A stretch of DNA of 64,000 bases from CATQHL01 sp965242895. GTDB lineage: Bacteria > Actinomycetota > Acidimicrobiia > Acidimicrobiales > CATQHL01. Location: contig OZ251507.1 in assembly GCA_965242895.1 (NCBI GenBank), positions 1,550,001-1,614,000 of the forward strand, in the 5' to 3' direction. Made by a program: the position numbers and the translations under genes. The notes below the pieces were generated by a model that saw only the letters and a list, made by a program, of their open reading frames with translations, made no database searches and was not told the origin of the DNA. Shown piece by piece: positions 49,736 through 58,704 of this stretch. Position 1 is the first letter of the stretch. Each line of letters starts with the position of its first letter.

Positions 49736-52033
49736 TTGCCCTTGGAATACAGTCTGAATCCAGTCCAGCACGAGGCCGTCCTGCACGGCGACGGACCCCT
49801 GCTCGTGAGCGCAGGAGCAGGTTCCGGCAAGACACGCGTGCTCACTTGCCGCATCGCCCATCTCATCTCCGATTGCGGGGTGCTTCCGTGGGAGATCCTG
49901 GCTGTCACGTTCACCAACAAGGCCGCCAAGGAGATGCTCGAGCGTGTGGTGCAGCTCGTGGGACCTGACGCTGGGAGCATGTGGGTGCGTACGTTCCACT
50001 CCTCCTGCGCCCGAATTCTGCGCTCCAACGCCGAACTGCTGGGTTTCCCGCAGGACTTCAGCATCTACGACCAGGCCGACTCGCTGCGTCTCACCGGCAG
50101 CGTCATGTCTAACTTGAACATCTCAACCCCCAAGCCCAGAGGCTTCCTCGGGCGCATCAGCGCTGCCAAGAACGCCATGATAGGGCCGCTCGAATACGAA
50201 GCCACCGCCGAGGACTACCTCGGTGAACGAACGGCCAGGGTCTACTCCGAATATCAGAAACGTCTAGCCGTCGCCGGGGCCATGGACTTCGACGACCTGC
50301 TGCTAATGACCTTGCGGCTGTTCAACGAGCACCCCGACGTCTTGGAGAACTATCAAGACCGCTTCCGCCACATCCTCGTAGACGAGTATCAAGACACCAA
50401 CAAGCCTCAGAACGAGTTAGTTCTGAAACTGGGCGCCAAGCACCGCAACGTCTTCGTGGTGGGCGATTCCGATCAGTCCATCTACGGCTTTCGCGGAGCC
50501 GTCCTAAGCAACATCCTGGAGTTCGACGCCGCCTTTGAGGACGCCTCCGTGATCCTCCTAGAGCAGAACTACCGGTCTACGCAGAACGTCCTGAGCGTCG
50601 CCAACTCCGTGATATCTCACAACTCCGCCCGCCTGCCCAAGGAACTCTGGAGCGAAAAGACCGCCGGAGAACCGGTCAGATGGTTCTGTGCCTACGACGA
50701 AGTCGACGAGGCCAACTGGATGGCTGAAGAGATTCGAAGGCTGATCGTCGAGAACAACTACCGCCTCGGTGACATTGCCGTCATGTACCGGGTCAACGCT
50801 CAGAGCCGTGCGCCCGAGTCGGCTCTGGTCGCCGCAGGGTTGTCCTATGAGGTGATCGGGGCGGCCGCCTTCTACGAGCGCAAGGAAATTCGAGACGCCT
50901 TGGCGTATCTGCGCGTCCTGCTGAATCCCGCAGACGAGGTGAGCCTGAGGCGGATCATCAACGTCCCGCGGCGAGGCGTAGGAGAGAAGTCCCTTCAGCG
51001 CCTTTCCGACTGGGCGGCCGAGCACGGTCTCCCGCTAGCCCACGCTCTGGCGTCGGCGTTCGAAGCGGGCGTTTCCGCCGGGGCGAGACGAGGCATCGAC
51101 GATTTCCTCACCCTGATGGAAGACGCCCGCGACCGCCTGGGGGAAACTCCGGCGGACATCATCGAGTTTCTTCTCACGAAGAGCGGCTACCTGGGCGAAC
51201 TCAGCGACGAAGCAGAAGACGACATCACCGCCGCCGGCAGGCTGGAAAACATCGAGGAACTCTTGGGTACCGCCGCTGAGTTCGACACGGTGGGGGACTT
51301 CCTCGAGCAGGCCGCTCTGGTGAGTTCGGCCGATCTGGTGACCTCACCCACAGAACAGGAAGTCCGCGATCCCAAAGTGCAGATCATGACCGTCCACGCC
51401 TCTAAAGGACTGGAGTTCCCCGTGGTCTTCTTGCTGGGAATGGAAGACGGTCTGTTCCCCATCTCCAGGGCAGTGGACGTCCCTTCCGAACTAGAGGAAG
51501 AGCGCCGCTTGGCGTACGTGGCGGTCACGCGCGCTAAAGAGCGCCTCTACTTCTCCTCAGCCGAGCGCAGGAGGCTCTGGTCGGACAGCATGTTCAACCC
51601 TCCGAGCAGGTTCTTAGAGGAAGTCCCCGCCGACCTCTTGCTGCAAGAGGCGAGCCCTTCGCTGTCTTCCTACGGCTCCTACAGCGGCTACAGGAACTCC
51701 GGCTTCGGTGACGGCTACGGGCGCAGCGGCCGCTTCGGCTCAGGTCGTGCTAGAGGCGCTGCTGGCCGCCGCGAACGTTGGAGGGAGCGGGAGGTCGAAC
51801 TGGCTGCAGCGTCTTCTTCGCCGACCTCTGAGCGCTCGGTTGCCGAGTCGCCCGCAGGGCTCGGCGCCGCAGACCTCAAGGTGGGATGCGACGTGCGTCA
51901 TCCCCGCTGGGGCGAAGGGGTGGTGACCGACATCGCCGAGACGAACGGCGAAGCGGAAGCCACGGTCGCCTTCCCAGGCGTCGGCGAAAAGCGGCTGCTG
52001 CTCGCCTGGGCGCGCCTCACGAGGGTCGATTGA
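49736..52033 (+). CDS. pcrA: ATP-dependent DNA helicase PcrA/UvrD
   Basis: A 765-residue superfamily 1A helicase. Q-motif 'LNPVQHEAVLHGDGPLLVSA', Walker A 'GAGSGKTRVLT', motif Ia 'AVTFTNKAAKEM', motif II 'HILVDEYQDTNKPQ', motif III 'VVGDSDQSIYGFRGA', motif V 'QIMTVHASKGLEFPVVF' and motif VI 'RRLAYVAVTRAKERLYF' are all in place. The C-terminal 'DLKVGCDVRHPRWGEGVVTD' is the Tudor-like domain that contacts RNA polymerase in PcrA. Between them lies a Gly/Ser/Tyr/Arg-rich linker. It starts at TTG; a second in-frame TTG is six bases later. Roles are in repair, replication restart and transcription-coupled repair. Confidence 0.96.
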   Translation: MPLEYSLNPVQHEAVLHGDGPLLVSAGAGSGKTRVLTCRIAHLISDCGVLPWEILAVTFTNKAAKEMLERVVQLVGPDAGSMWVRTFHSSCARILRSNAELLGFPQDFSIYDQADSLRLTGSVMSNLNISTPKPRGFLGRISAAKNAMIGPLEYEATAEDYLGERTARVYSEYQKRLAVAGAMDFDDLLLMTLRLFNEHPDVLENYQDRFRHILVDEYQDTNKPQNELVLKLGAKHRNVFVVGDSDQSIYGFRGAVLSNILEFDAAFEDASVILLEQNYRSTQNVLSVANSVISHNSARLPKELWSEKTAGEPVRWFCAYDEVDEANWMAEEIRRLIVENNYRLGDIAVMYRVNAQSRAPESALVAAGLSYEVIGAAAFYERKEIRDALAYLRVLLNPADEVSLRRIINVPRRGVGEKSLQRLSDWAAEHGLPLAHALASAFEAGVSAGARRGIDDFLTLMEDARDRLGETPADIIEFLLTKSGYLGELSDEAEDDITAAGRLENIEELLGTAAEFDTVGDFLEQAALVSSADLVTSPTEQEVRDPKVQIMTVHASKGLEFPVVFLLGMEDGLFPISRAVDVPSELEEERRLAYVAVTRAKERLYFSSAERRRLWSDSMFNPPSRFLEEVPADLLLQEASPSLSSYGSYSGYRNSGFGDGYGRSGRFGSGRARGAAGRRERWREREVELAAASSSPTSERSVAESPAGLGAADLKVGCDVRHPRWGEGVVTDIAETNGEAEATVAFPGVGEKRLLLAWARLTRVD

Positions 52034-52064
52034 ACCGAGGCGCTCGGCGCCGCTCGTCAGTCTT

Positions 52065-52676
52065 CTACGGCAGCGTGGTCTGCGTGGCCGGAGGTTGCGT
52101 GGTCTGCGTGGCCGGAGGTTGCGTGGTCTGCGTGGCCGGAGGTTGGCTTGCCGGGGGCTGCGTGGCCGGAGGTGGGTTGGCCGGAGGCTGGCTGGTCGAA
52201 GTTTGCGCCGGCTGCATAGGCGAGCCGAAGATCACTTCCAGTCTGCCCTCTCGGATACGCACCTCATATTGAGGAAGCCCCGCGCCGTCGGCTTCCACAA
52301 TCTCCCCGTCGCAAGAATCCACGAATACGCGGGCTTCCCGCTTCCACTCCAAAACGCATTCGCTGCGAGCGCCCGATCGGCGTGCGTCAAATGCATACCA
52401 GCCCGTGCCAGGGTCGTCGCCGAGGTGCTGGAGAATCCTATGGCGGTCTCCTCCTAGGGGGTCACGAAAAACGAGCGGCCCTCCCTCGTCTATAGCGTCG
52501 GCGAACTGTTTCGGGTTTCCGATCCTCAACGCTCCTTCGCTCTGATTCGGCGAGATTACGCCCGTGCGCGCCAGCCACCCCATGAGAAAGATCACTCCGA
52601 CGGCCAGCAGCACGGCTGAGATCCCCAGAATGACCGCTCGATGAATTCGGCGAGATCCAGCGGTTTCTACAGGCAC
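52065..52676 (-). CDS. Hypothetical membrane-anchored protein with Pro/Thr/Gln repeat tail
   Basis: A 203-residue protein not recognised. One N-terminal transmembrane helix ('AVILGISAVLLAVGVIFLMG') is followed by a globular part of about 110 residues containing two Cys ('ECVLEWKREARVFVDSCDG') that could form a disulfide outside the membrane. The last 45 residues are a Pro-Pro-Ala-Thr-Gln tail made of 24-bp tandem DNA repeats (about 52080-52150). The Cys pattern does not fit Rieske centres. The steady reading frame and plausible domain suggest a real gene. It is convergent with pcrA. Confidence 0.6.
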   Translation of the reverse strand: MPVETAGSRRIHRAVILGISAVLLAVGVIFLMGWLARTGVISPNQSEGALRIGNPKQFADAIDEGGPLVFRDPLGGDRHRILQHLGDDPGTGWYAFDARRSGARSECVLEWKREARVFVDSCDGEIVEADGAGLPQYEVRIREGRLEVIFGSPMQPAQTSTSQPPANPPPATQPPASQPPATQTTQPPATQTTQPPATQTTLP

Positions 52677-52710
52677 GGCTTCAGTATGTTCGCAAGTGCG
52701 TCCGCAAAGT

Positions 52711-52808
52711 CGTCAGGCTGTTCTTGTCGTCGACTCCAGGTTCGGAGCTGCGCCCTTGCGGTCGTCGCCCTCACGGCGTGCGTCAGGCTGTTCTTGTCGT
52801 CGACTCCA
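52711..52808. repeat. 28-bp direct repeat, 70 bp apart
   Basis: A 28-base block beginning 'cgtcaggctgttcttgtcgt' is found at 52711-52738 and exactly repeated at 52781-52808. It lies between the hypothetical membrane protein and sucC. No protein-coding or hairpin role is apparent. Confidence 0.85.
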
Positions 52809-52905
52809 TGTCCAGCGGTCGTAGGATTTCTTGCCGGAACACCGACCCTTTCGTTGTCGTTCCGACACACCTCAATCGCCAATCGACTCGAATTCGGAGC
52901 AGACA

Positions 52906-54132
52906 GTGGATCTACTTGAACACCAGGGTAAAGAGTTCTTCGCCTCATTCGGGCTGCCCACTTCGCCCGGAGCCGCTGCGTTCAGCGTCACCGAGGCGGC
53001 GGCGGCGGCCCGGGAGATCGGCTGTCCGGTCGTAGTGAAGGCGCAGGTGCACGTTGGCGGGCGCGGCAAGGCCGGAGGCATCAGGCTGGCCAAAGACCTT
53101 CAAGCAGTCCGTCAGGCAGCCGAGGCCATCCTGGGCATGGACATCAAAGGGCACGTCGTGAGCCGTCTCTGGGTGGAAGCCGCCACCGACATCGCCGAGG
53201 AGTACTACGTGAGCTTCACGCTCGACCGTTCCACCCGTCAGCACCTCGGGATGCTGTCGGCGCAGGGAGGCGTAGACATCGAGGAAGTCTCGGCCAATTC
53301 GCCCGAAGCCATAGCCCGAATCCAGATAGACCCCGCCGAAGGTCTGACGCCCCGCTCGGCGCGCAGCTGGGTGCTCGAAGCAAACCTCTCCGATGCGGTG
53401 ACCGAGCAGGCCGTCGACCTGCTCCTGGCTCTCTACCGCGCCTACACCGAAGGCGATGCCGACCTAGTCGAGGTCAATCCCCTAGTGGTGAACGCCGACG
53501 GGCGCCTGCAGGTGCTGGACGCCAAGGTCACTTTGGACACCAATTCCCTTTTTCGACATCCCGACTACTCCGAATACGACAAGACCTCCCCGCGCGACGA
53601 AAGGGAACGGCTGGCGCATTCCAAAGGACTGCAGTACGTCGGACTGGAAGGCAGCGTGGGGGTGATAGCCAACGGCGCCGGGCTGGCGATGGCCTCGGTT
53701 GACGTGGTGGCCGAGGTCGGAGGTTCGGCCGCCAACTTTCTGGACATAGGCGGCGGGGCAGACGCCGATGTGATGGCCGACGCCCTAGAGGTGATCAACG
53801 GCGACCGGGAGGTGCGCTCCATCTTCGTCAACGTCTTCGGAGGAATCACCAAGGGCGAGGTGGTGGCCGAAGGCATCCTCAAGGCCATGGACAGGGTGGA
53901 CATTTCGTCCCCCATGGTCGTCCGTCTAGACGGAACGAACGCCGCCGAAGGCCGCGAGATCCTGCGTCCGCACCTCTCCGGTCGCCTGATGATGGCTCCC
54001 GACATGATCTCGGCTGCCCGTCTAGCCGTGGAGTGCGCCGCCGGAGACGAGTGTGCGGCCGGAGGCGAAGGCACCGGTCGAGGTGGGCAGGCAGGGCAGG
54101 AAGGACAAAGGGAACAAAGGGGAGGACAATGA
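52906..54132 (+). CDS. sucC: Succinyl-CoA synthetase beta subunit
   Basis: About 408 residues, ADP-forming. It has the ATP-grasp start 'DLLEHQGKEFFASFGLP', 'VKAQVHVGGRGKAGGIRLAK', 'VEVNPLVVNADGRLQVLDAK', 'NFLDIGGGADADVMADALEV' and 'VNVFGGITKGEVVAEGI', whose Gly-rich loop meets the phosphohistidine. The GTG at 52906 has 'ggag' six bases upstream. The last 32 residues ('AAGDECAAGGEGTGRGG' and similar) are a Gly/Gln-rich tail absent from ordinary SucC. ATGA overlap with sucD. It runs the substrate-level phosphorylation step of the TCA cycle. Confidence 0.96.
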   Translation: MDLLEHQGKEFFASFGLPTSPGAAAFSVTEAAAAAREIGCPVVVKAQVHVGGRGKAGGIRLAKDLQAVRQAAEAILGMDIKGHVVSRLWVEAATDIAEEYYVSFTLDRSTRQHLGMLSAQGGVDIEEVSANSPEAIARIQIDPAEGLTPRSARSWVLEANLSDAVTEQAVDLLLALYRAYTEGDADLVEVNPLVVNADGRLQVLDAKVTLDTNSLFRHPDYSEYDKTSPRDERERLAHSKGLQYVGLEGSVGVIANGAGLAMASVDVVAEVGGSAANFLDIGGGADADVMADALEVINGDREVRSIFVNVFGGITKGEVVAEGILKAMDRVDISSPMVVRLDGTNAAEGREILRPHLSGRLMMAPDMISAARLAVECAAGDECAAGGEGTGRGGQAGQEGQREQRGGQ

Positions 54133-55013
54133 GTATCTGGGTCGATGAAAACACCCGTGTCGTCTACCAGGGGCTGACCGGGTCGGCGGGACGTTTCTAC
54201 GGTCTTCTGAATCGTGAATACGGCACTCGAGTCGTGGCTGGAGTCAACCCCCGCAAGGCTGGCGAGGACGTGGAGGGCATTCCGGTTTTCGGGAGCGTCC
54301 GAGAGTCCGTGGAGGCGACCGGCGCCGACGCTGCCTGCGTATTTGTGCCGGCCCCCATCGTGCCGTCCGCCGTGGCCGAAGCCGCAGAAGCCGAGGTGAA
54401 CTTCATCGTGGTCATCACCGAGGGCGTTCCGATGCACGACGAAGCCCGCATGTTTGCTTTGCTGCGCCGCAACCACCCGAGCGTGCGCCTGCTCGGCCCG
54501 AACTGCCCAGGCATCATCAGCCCAGGTAAGTGCAACATAGGCATCACCGCCGGTCACATCGCCAAGGCGGGCGGGCCCGTCGGCATCGTGAGCCGCTCCG
54601 GCACCCTCACCTACCAGGCGCTTTACGAACTCAAGGAAAAAGGTATCGGCTGCACCACCTGCGTGGGCATCGGCGGCGACCCAGTGCCCGGAACCAACTT
54701 CATCGACACCCTCTCCGCTTTCGAGGAAGATCCCGAAACCAAGGCGGTCATGCTCATAGGAGAGATCGGAGGGTCGGCCGAGGAGGAGGCCGCCGAGTTC
54801 ATAGCCGCCGAGATGTCTAAACCCGTGGTGGCTTACGTAGCCGGCCTCACAGCGCCTCCAGGCAAAAAGATGGGGCACGCCGGGGCGATCGTTTCGGGTG
54901 GCAAAGGGACGGCCGCCGCCAAGGTCGAGGCTTTTCAGGCTGCCGGCGTATTGGTAGGGCGCAACCCCACCGAGGCCGGCGAGTTGATGGCCGATCTAGT
55001 GGCGTCGCTCTAG
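54129..55013 (+). CDS. sucD: Succinyl-CoA synthetase alpha subunit
   Basis: About 294 residues: 'MSIWVDENTRVVYQGLTGSA' at the start, CoA-binding 'VVAGVNPRKAGEDVEGIPVF', 'LLGPNCPGIISPGKCNIGI', and the phosphorylated His in 'KMGHAGAIVSGGKGTAAAK'. The ATG at 54129 overlaps the sucC stop (ATGA). A much longer frame from 54033 is antisense-like and Arg-rich and was set aside. Its own stop region is duplicated by a 16-bp tandem repeat (about 54999-55031). Confidence 0.97.
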   Translation: MSIWVDENTRVVYQGLTGSAGRFYGLLNREYGTRVVAGVNPRKAGEDVEGIPVFGSVRESVEATGADAACVFVPAPIVPSAVAEAAEAEVNFIVVITEGVPMHDEARMFALLRRNHPSVRLLGPNCPGIISPGKCNIGITAGHIAKAGGPVGIVSRSGTLTYQALYELKEKGIGCTTCVGIGGDPVPGTNFIDTLSAFEEDPETKAVMLIGEIGGSAEEEAAEFIAAEMSKPVVAYVAGLTAPPGKKMGHAGAIVSGGKGTAAAKVEAFQAAGVLVGRNPTEAGELMADLVASL

Positions 55014-55031
55014 TGTGGCCTCGCTCTAGCC
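54999..55031. repeat. 16-bp tandem duplication of the sucD stop region
   Basis: 'agtggcgtcgctct' at the sucD end is followed at once by the near-copy 'agtgtggcctcgctct', so that 'tcgctctag' occurs twice in 16 bases. The extra copy lengthens the sucD-purH gap to 22 bases. Confidence 0.75.
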
Positions 55032-55035
55032 TGCG

Positions 55036-56781
55036 ATGAGGGCGCTGATCTCCGTTTCGGATCGGTCGGGGGTCGCAGATTTAGCACAGAGACTTTCCGC
55101 CCTGGGCTGGGAACTGATCTCCAGCGGGGGGACAGCCGAGGTGCTGCGCTCCGCTGGATTGGCGGTGAAGCCCGTTTCCGAAGTGACCGGAAGCCCTGAA
55201 GTCCTAGGCGGTCGGGTGAAGACCCTGCACCCTCTCATCCACGCAGGCATTCTGGCCGACCGAGAGCGGCGCGAGCACCTAGCAGACCTGGCAGCGCTCG
55301 GGGCTGAGCCCATCGACCTGGTGGTCTGCAACCTATATCCCTTCGAGGAGCAGCCTTCGGTGGAGATGATCGACATAGGCGGCCCCGCAATGCTGCGCGC
55401 CGCCGCCAAGAACTTCGCCCATGTTGGGGTGCTGGTAGGCAGCGCCGACTACGAAGCCGTGCTGGAGGAGCTCTCCGGCGAGGGCTCGCTGAGCGAGGAG
55501 ACGCGGCGGCGGCTGGCTCTCAAAGCGTTCGAGCACTGCGCCGCCTACGACGCCGCCGTAGCCCGCTGGCTGGCTGGCGGAGCGGGCGTGGGGGCGCAGG
55601 GAGCGGCAGGAGCGGGGGAGCATGGAGCGGCAGGCGAGCGGGGCGAGGCAGGTGAGGGGACTGCTGGAGACGCAGATGGGGGTAGGCAAGACGCTCTGCC
55701 CGAGACGCTTCGGCTTAACCTGCGGCGCAGCAAGCTTCTGCGCTACGGCGAGAATCCTCACCAGTCGGGTGCTCTCTACGTGGCTGAGGAGGCTGAGAGT
55801 TGGTGGGATTCCTGCGAGCAGCTAGGCGGCAAGGAGATGTCCTACCTCAATGTGCTCGACGCCGAGGCCGCCTGGCGGCTGGTTTGCGACCTGGGCGAAG
55901 CGCCGGCTGCGGGCGCCGGCGATGCGGGTGCCGGCGATGCGGGTGCCGGCGATGCGGGTGCCAGCGATGCGGAAGTCGACGGCGATGCGGGTGCCAGCGA
56001 GGAGCCGGGCGTCCCCAGATACGCGGGCGCCGGCGAGGCTGCTGCGGTCGTCGTCAAGCACGCCAACCCGTGCGGCGCCTCCGTGGCCGAGACCTCACTG
56101 GAGGCGTACTCGCGAGCCCACGCCTGCGATCCCACTTCAGCCTTCGGCGGCATCGTGGCGATCAATCGTGTGGTCGACGCATCGGTCGCCAAGGCAGTCT
56201 TAAAGGTCTTCACCGAGGTGCTGTTAGCCCCCGGCTACACCCCCGAGGCTCTGGAGTTGCTGCTCGCAAAAAAAGCCCTGCGAGTACTGCGGACTCCTCC
56301 GCCGCCATCTCCAGGGCTGCAGTTGCGTTCAGTGCTCGGCGGCGTGTTGGTTCAGACCCCCGACCCCGCAGCCTTCAAGCCGTCATCTGAGCGCTCTTGG
56401 CCGAGGGTCGTGAGCCAACGGCATCCCACCCCCGAGGAGTGGGTAGACCTGCTGTTCGCTTGGCGTGTGGTTGGGGCAGTGAGCTCCAACGCCATCGTCG
56501 TGGCCAAAGACCGCTGCGCCGTGGGGATAGGTGCAGGCCAACCCAACCGCCGCGACTCCGGCGCCATAGCCGCCCGCAAAGCAGCCGGCCGCGGCAAGGG
56601 CGGCGCTTACGCCAGCGACGCCTTCTTCCCGTTCCCCGACGGCCTAGACGGCGCCCTCGAAGCAGGCTGCACTGCAGTGATCTCCCCAGGAGGTTCCATC
56701 CGCGACGCCGAGGTCATCGCCGCAGCCGACGCCGCAGACCTAGCCCTGGTCTTCACCGGCCGACGCTGCTTCCGCCACTAA
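55036..56781 (+). CDS. purH: Bifunctional AICAR transformylase/IMP cyclohydrolase
   Basis: A 581-residue enzyme for the last two steps of IMP synthesis. The N-terminal cyclohydrolase shows 'ALISVSDRSGVADLAQRL', 'ISSGGTAEVL' and 'GGRVKTLHPLIHAGIL'. The transformylase shows 'RYGENPHQSGALY', 'VVKHANPCGASVAETSLEAY', 'DPTSAFGGIVAINR' and 'ASDAFFPFPDGLDGALEAG'. Two Gly/Ala-rich insertions interrupt it: about residues 176-220 and about 290-333. The second comes from perfect 15-bp DNA repeats ('gatgcgggtgccggc', from 55917) coding Gly-Asp-Ala-Gly-Ala. Both fall in surface loops by motif spacing. Usual length is about 520. Confidence 0.96.
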   Translation: MRALISVSDRSGVADLAQRLSALGWELISSGGTAEVLRSAGLAVKPVSEVTGSPEVLGGRVKTLHPLIHAGILADRERREHLADLAALGAEPIDLVVCNLYPFEEQPSVEMIDIGGPAMLRAAAKNFAHVGVLVGSADYEAVLEELSGEGSLSEETRRRLALKAFEHCAAYDAAVARWLAGGAGVGAQGAAGAGEHGAAGERGEAGEGTAGDADGGRQDALPETLRLNLRRSKLLRYGENPHQSGALYVAEEAESWWDSCEQLGGKEMSYLNVLDAEAAWRLVCDLGEAPAAGAGDAGAGDAGAGDAGASDAEVDGDAGASEEPGVPRYAGAGEAAAVVVKHANPCGASVAETSLEAYSRAHACDPTSAFGGIVAINRVVDASVAKAVLKVFTEVLLAPGYTPEALELLLAKKALRVLRTPPPPSPGLQLRSVLGGVLVQTPDPAAFKPSSERSWPRVVSQRHPTPEEWVDLLFAWRVVGAVSSNAIVVAKDRCAVGIGAGQPNRRDSGAIAARKAAGRGKGGAYASDAFFPFPDGLDGALEAGCTAVISPGGSIRDAEVIAAADAADLALVFTGRRCFRH

Positions 56782-56909
56782 GGATTGCGAATCGCATTTG
56801 CAGCGTTGGTGTTTCGAGCCCGTGGATTCCAGAGTGCGGCTAAAAAACCAGGCAGCCGAGCAGAATCAAGCAAGGTCAGGTCATGTTTGCTGGGAAGGAA
56901 GGTCAGATT

Positions 56910-57944
56910 ATGTTTTTTAGAAGACTAGCTAGGTACCGCCGCCGTGTGCTGGTGGTAGTGCTCGTTTCAGTCCTGTTGTTGTCTGCCTGTTCACCCTCCT
57001 CCTCGGTTTCCGTGCAGCAGGCGTTAGAGGTTCTAGAAGAAGTGTTAACTGAGGAGGAGTTAGAGGATTTGCAGGAGGTGGTCACCGAGGAAGAGTTGGT
57101 GGGCCTGGCGGGGCAGTTCAGCGGGGATGAGTTGGTGGAGTTGTTGGGGTCGGAGAATGAGAGTCCTGATGTTTTCGAGTTTTTCATGGCTGCTGACGGG
57201 ACCAGGGGTTGGTGGGAGGGTTTTTCTGAGGATGGTCTGAGGGCTCGAAATTTTTATTATCGAACGCTTAGTGGGGATGATCCTTTGGGTCTTGATGCTA
57301 ATGATGTCTCCACGCCGACTGGCGCGTTTTGTTGGGTTGTTCTGCGGTTGCGCGAGATTATGCCTCCGGAGGAAATGACGGGTCTGTTACTGTTATCTAT
57401 TTCTCAGTTGTTTGATGTGTGGCATTTGAGGACTTTAGAGCTTTTGTTTCTTGAGAAGGAGGCCGCTAATCGCGGGATTGAGTTGCGGGAGACTGGTTCT
57501 ACTGGTTATAATAGGTCGCTTAGAAGGTTCTTGCTGCAGGTCATGGACCCTCGAATCAGAGGTATTGTTCTAGCTGAGGGTTTGCCGCGGGTGTTGAGGC
57601 CGGCGGCGGAGGGTTTTTACGATTTCTTTGAGGAACTCTTGGAGTTACCGGTTTTTCGTGTGAGGCCGAAGGTTGCGGAGTTGCCTGATTACCCGGTTCT
57701 CGCGGATAGGAAGATGACTGGGGAGGATATCCGGCGAGCTTGGCCGGAGATCGTTGAACTAGAATTGGGTGAAGATCACTACGCTGAGTACGTGAGGTTG
57801 CATGAACTCTTGGAAGAGGAAGAGGTTGCGGGACTGTTGAACTCTGAGTGCAAGCAGCGCACAGATCAGGAAGTCAGAGAGCTAGCCTGCCCACCCTGGG
57901 TCGCGGAGGTTTTATCCTGCATGGGCACCGAAGACGAACCCTAG
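56910..57944 (+). CDS. Hypothetical lipoprotein with acidic helical N-terminal region
   Basis: A 344-residue protein not recognised. 'RRVLVVVLVSVLLLSAC' is a clear lipoprotein signal with Cys27. Next comes an acidic, Leu/Glu-rich stretch ('VLEEVLTEEELEDLQEVVTE') with repeated Glu-Glu-Leu units that should be helical, possibly coiled coil. The remainder is a globular domain with 'GAFCWVVLRLREIMPPEE'. ATG 56910 is preferred for its 'ggaaggaagg' site; another ATG lies at 56883. Base composition from about 57200 to 57900 is more AT-rich than the purine and TCA genes before it, suggesting later arrival. A decayed piece of a related gene lies at 58475-58560. Confidence 0.7.
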   Translation: MFFRRLARYRRRVLVVVLVSVLLLSACSPSSSVSVQQALEVLEEVLTEEELEDLQEVVTEEELVGLAGQFSGDELVELLGSENESPDVFEFFMAADGTRGWWEGFSEDGLRARNFYYRTLSGDDPLGLDANDVSTPTGAFCWVVLRLREIMPPEEMTGLLLLSISQLFDVWHLRTLELLFLEKEAANRGIELRETGSTGYNRSLRRFLLQVMDPRIRGIVLAEGLPRVLRPAAEGFYDFFEELLELPVFRVRPKVAELPDYPVLADRKMTGEDIRRAWPEIVELELGEDHYAEYVRLHELLEEEEVAGLLNSECKQRTDQEVRELACPPWVAEVLSCMGTEDEP

Positions 57945-58704
57945 CACTCGGGGGCCTATTCTGATTGCTTCTTCGGCTGCCCACAGGAGGGTCCTCTAGC
58001 GTCTCAACCGTTTGGAAGAAGTATTCACCTGGGTCTCCGAAGGGTTAGAAGAATACACGCACCCCCAATGCTTACCCGATGTTGAAGAAGGGCATGAGTG
58101 TTGGACAGCCGGCGCAGACCCGCCGCAGACCCGCCGCGTGAAATAGACGACAGATATGTAAAAGAATCCCCCATCCTCCTGCTGCACTCGAACTCCGTCC
58201 TCCACCGAGACGGCGACTCCAACTGAGCCAGCGCAGCGATGCTTCAAACATCGGGTAAGTGTTTAACGGCTGAGGCGGCGTCTACGGCTGATGTTCGGCT
58301 TGTCTAGGAGCGCTGCGGCTATGACAGCAGTCATAGACCTAATAATATGAAGAAGTGGTTTCGAGCGCTGCAAGATGAGCATTAGATAGTAGATCTGTGA
58401 GAGGGCGCCGCCGCGCCGCCTAGTGCCAGCACAGAGGTTCCTGTTCCGCTTGCTCCTTCGGCCTCTCCCCGTCTCCACGTGCCGCAGGCAGCGGTGTTCT
58501 AGAGGAAGTGTTCACGCGGAAGAGTTGGAGGGTCTGCAGGAAGTGTTCACCGAACTTAGCTCAATCAGGATTGCCCGTCCCGCTTGAAGAGTCTGAACTA
58601 GCCCGGCAAGATCAACTCTGGTGAGGCTAGACTTAGTCTAAGGAAGCAGTGAGCAAAGGATAAAGAGACGGTGGAAGTGGCGAAACAGGTGCTAGGATTG
58701 ATGT
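57945..58704. other. 760-bp region with no intact gene; lipoprotein-like remnants
   Basis: Two patches resemble the acidic segment of the upstream lipoprotein. At about 58475-58560, 'gtgttctagaggaagtg' and 'ggaagagttgg' follow bases 57020-57095 closely but with a stop and a one-base shift. At 58013-58143 a short TTG-started frame gives 'LEEVFTWVSEGLEEY' and then a Cys-containing tail. A perfect 7-bp inverted repeat ('ctatgac'/'gtcatag', 58319-58336) is also present. The rest shows nothing convincing. A decayed tandem copy of the lipoprotein gene is inferred. Confidence 0.55.
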
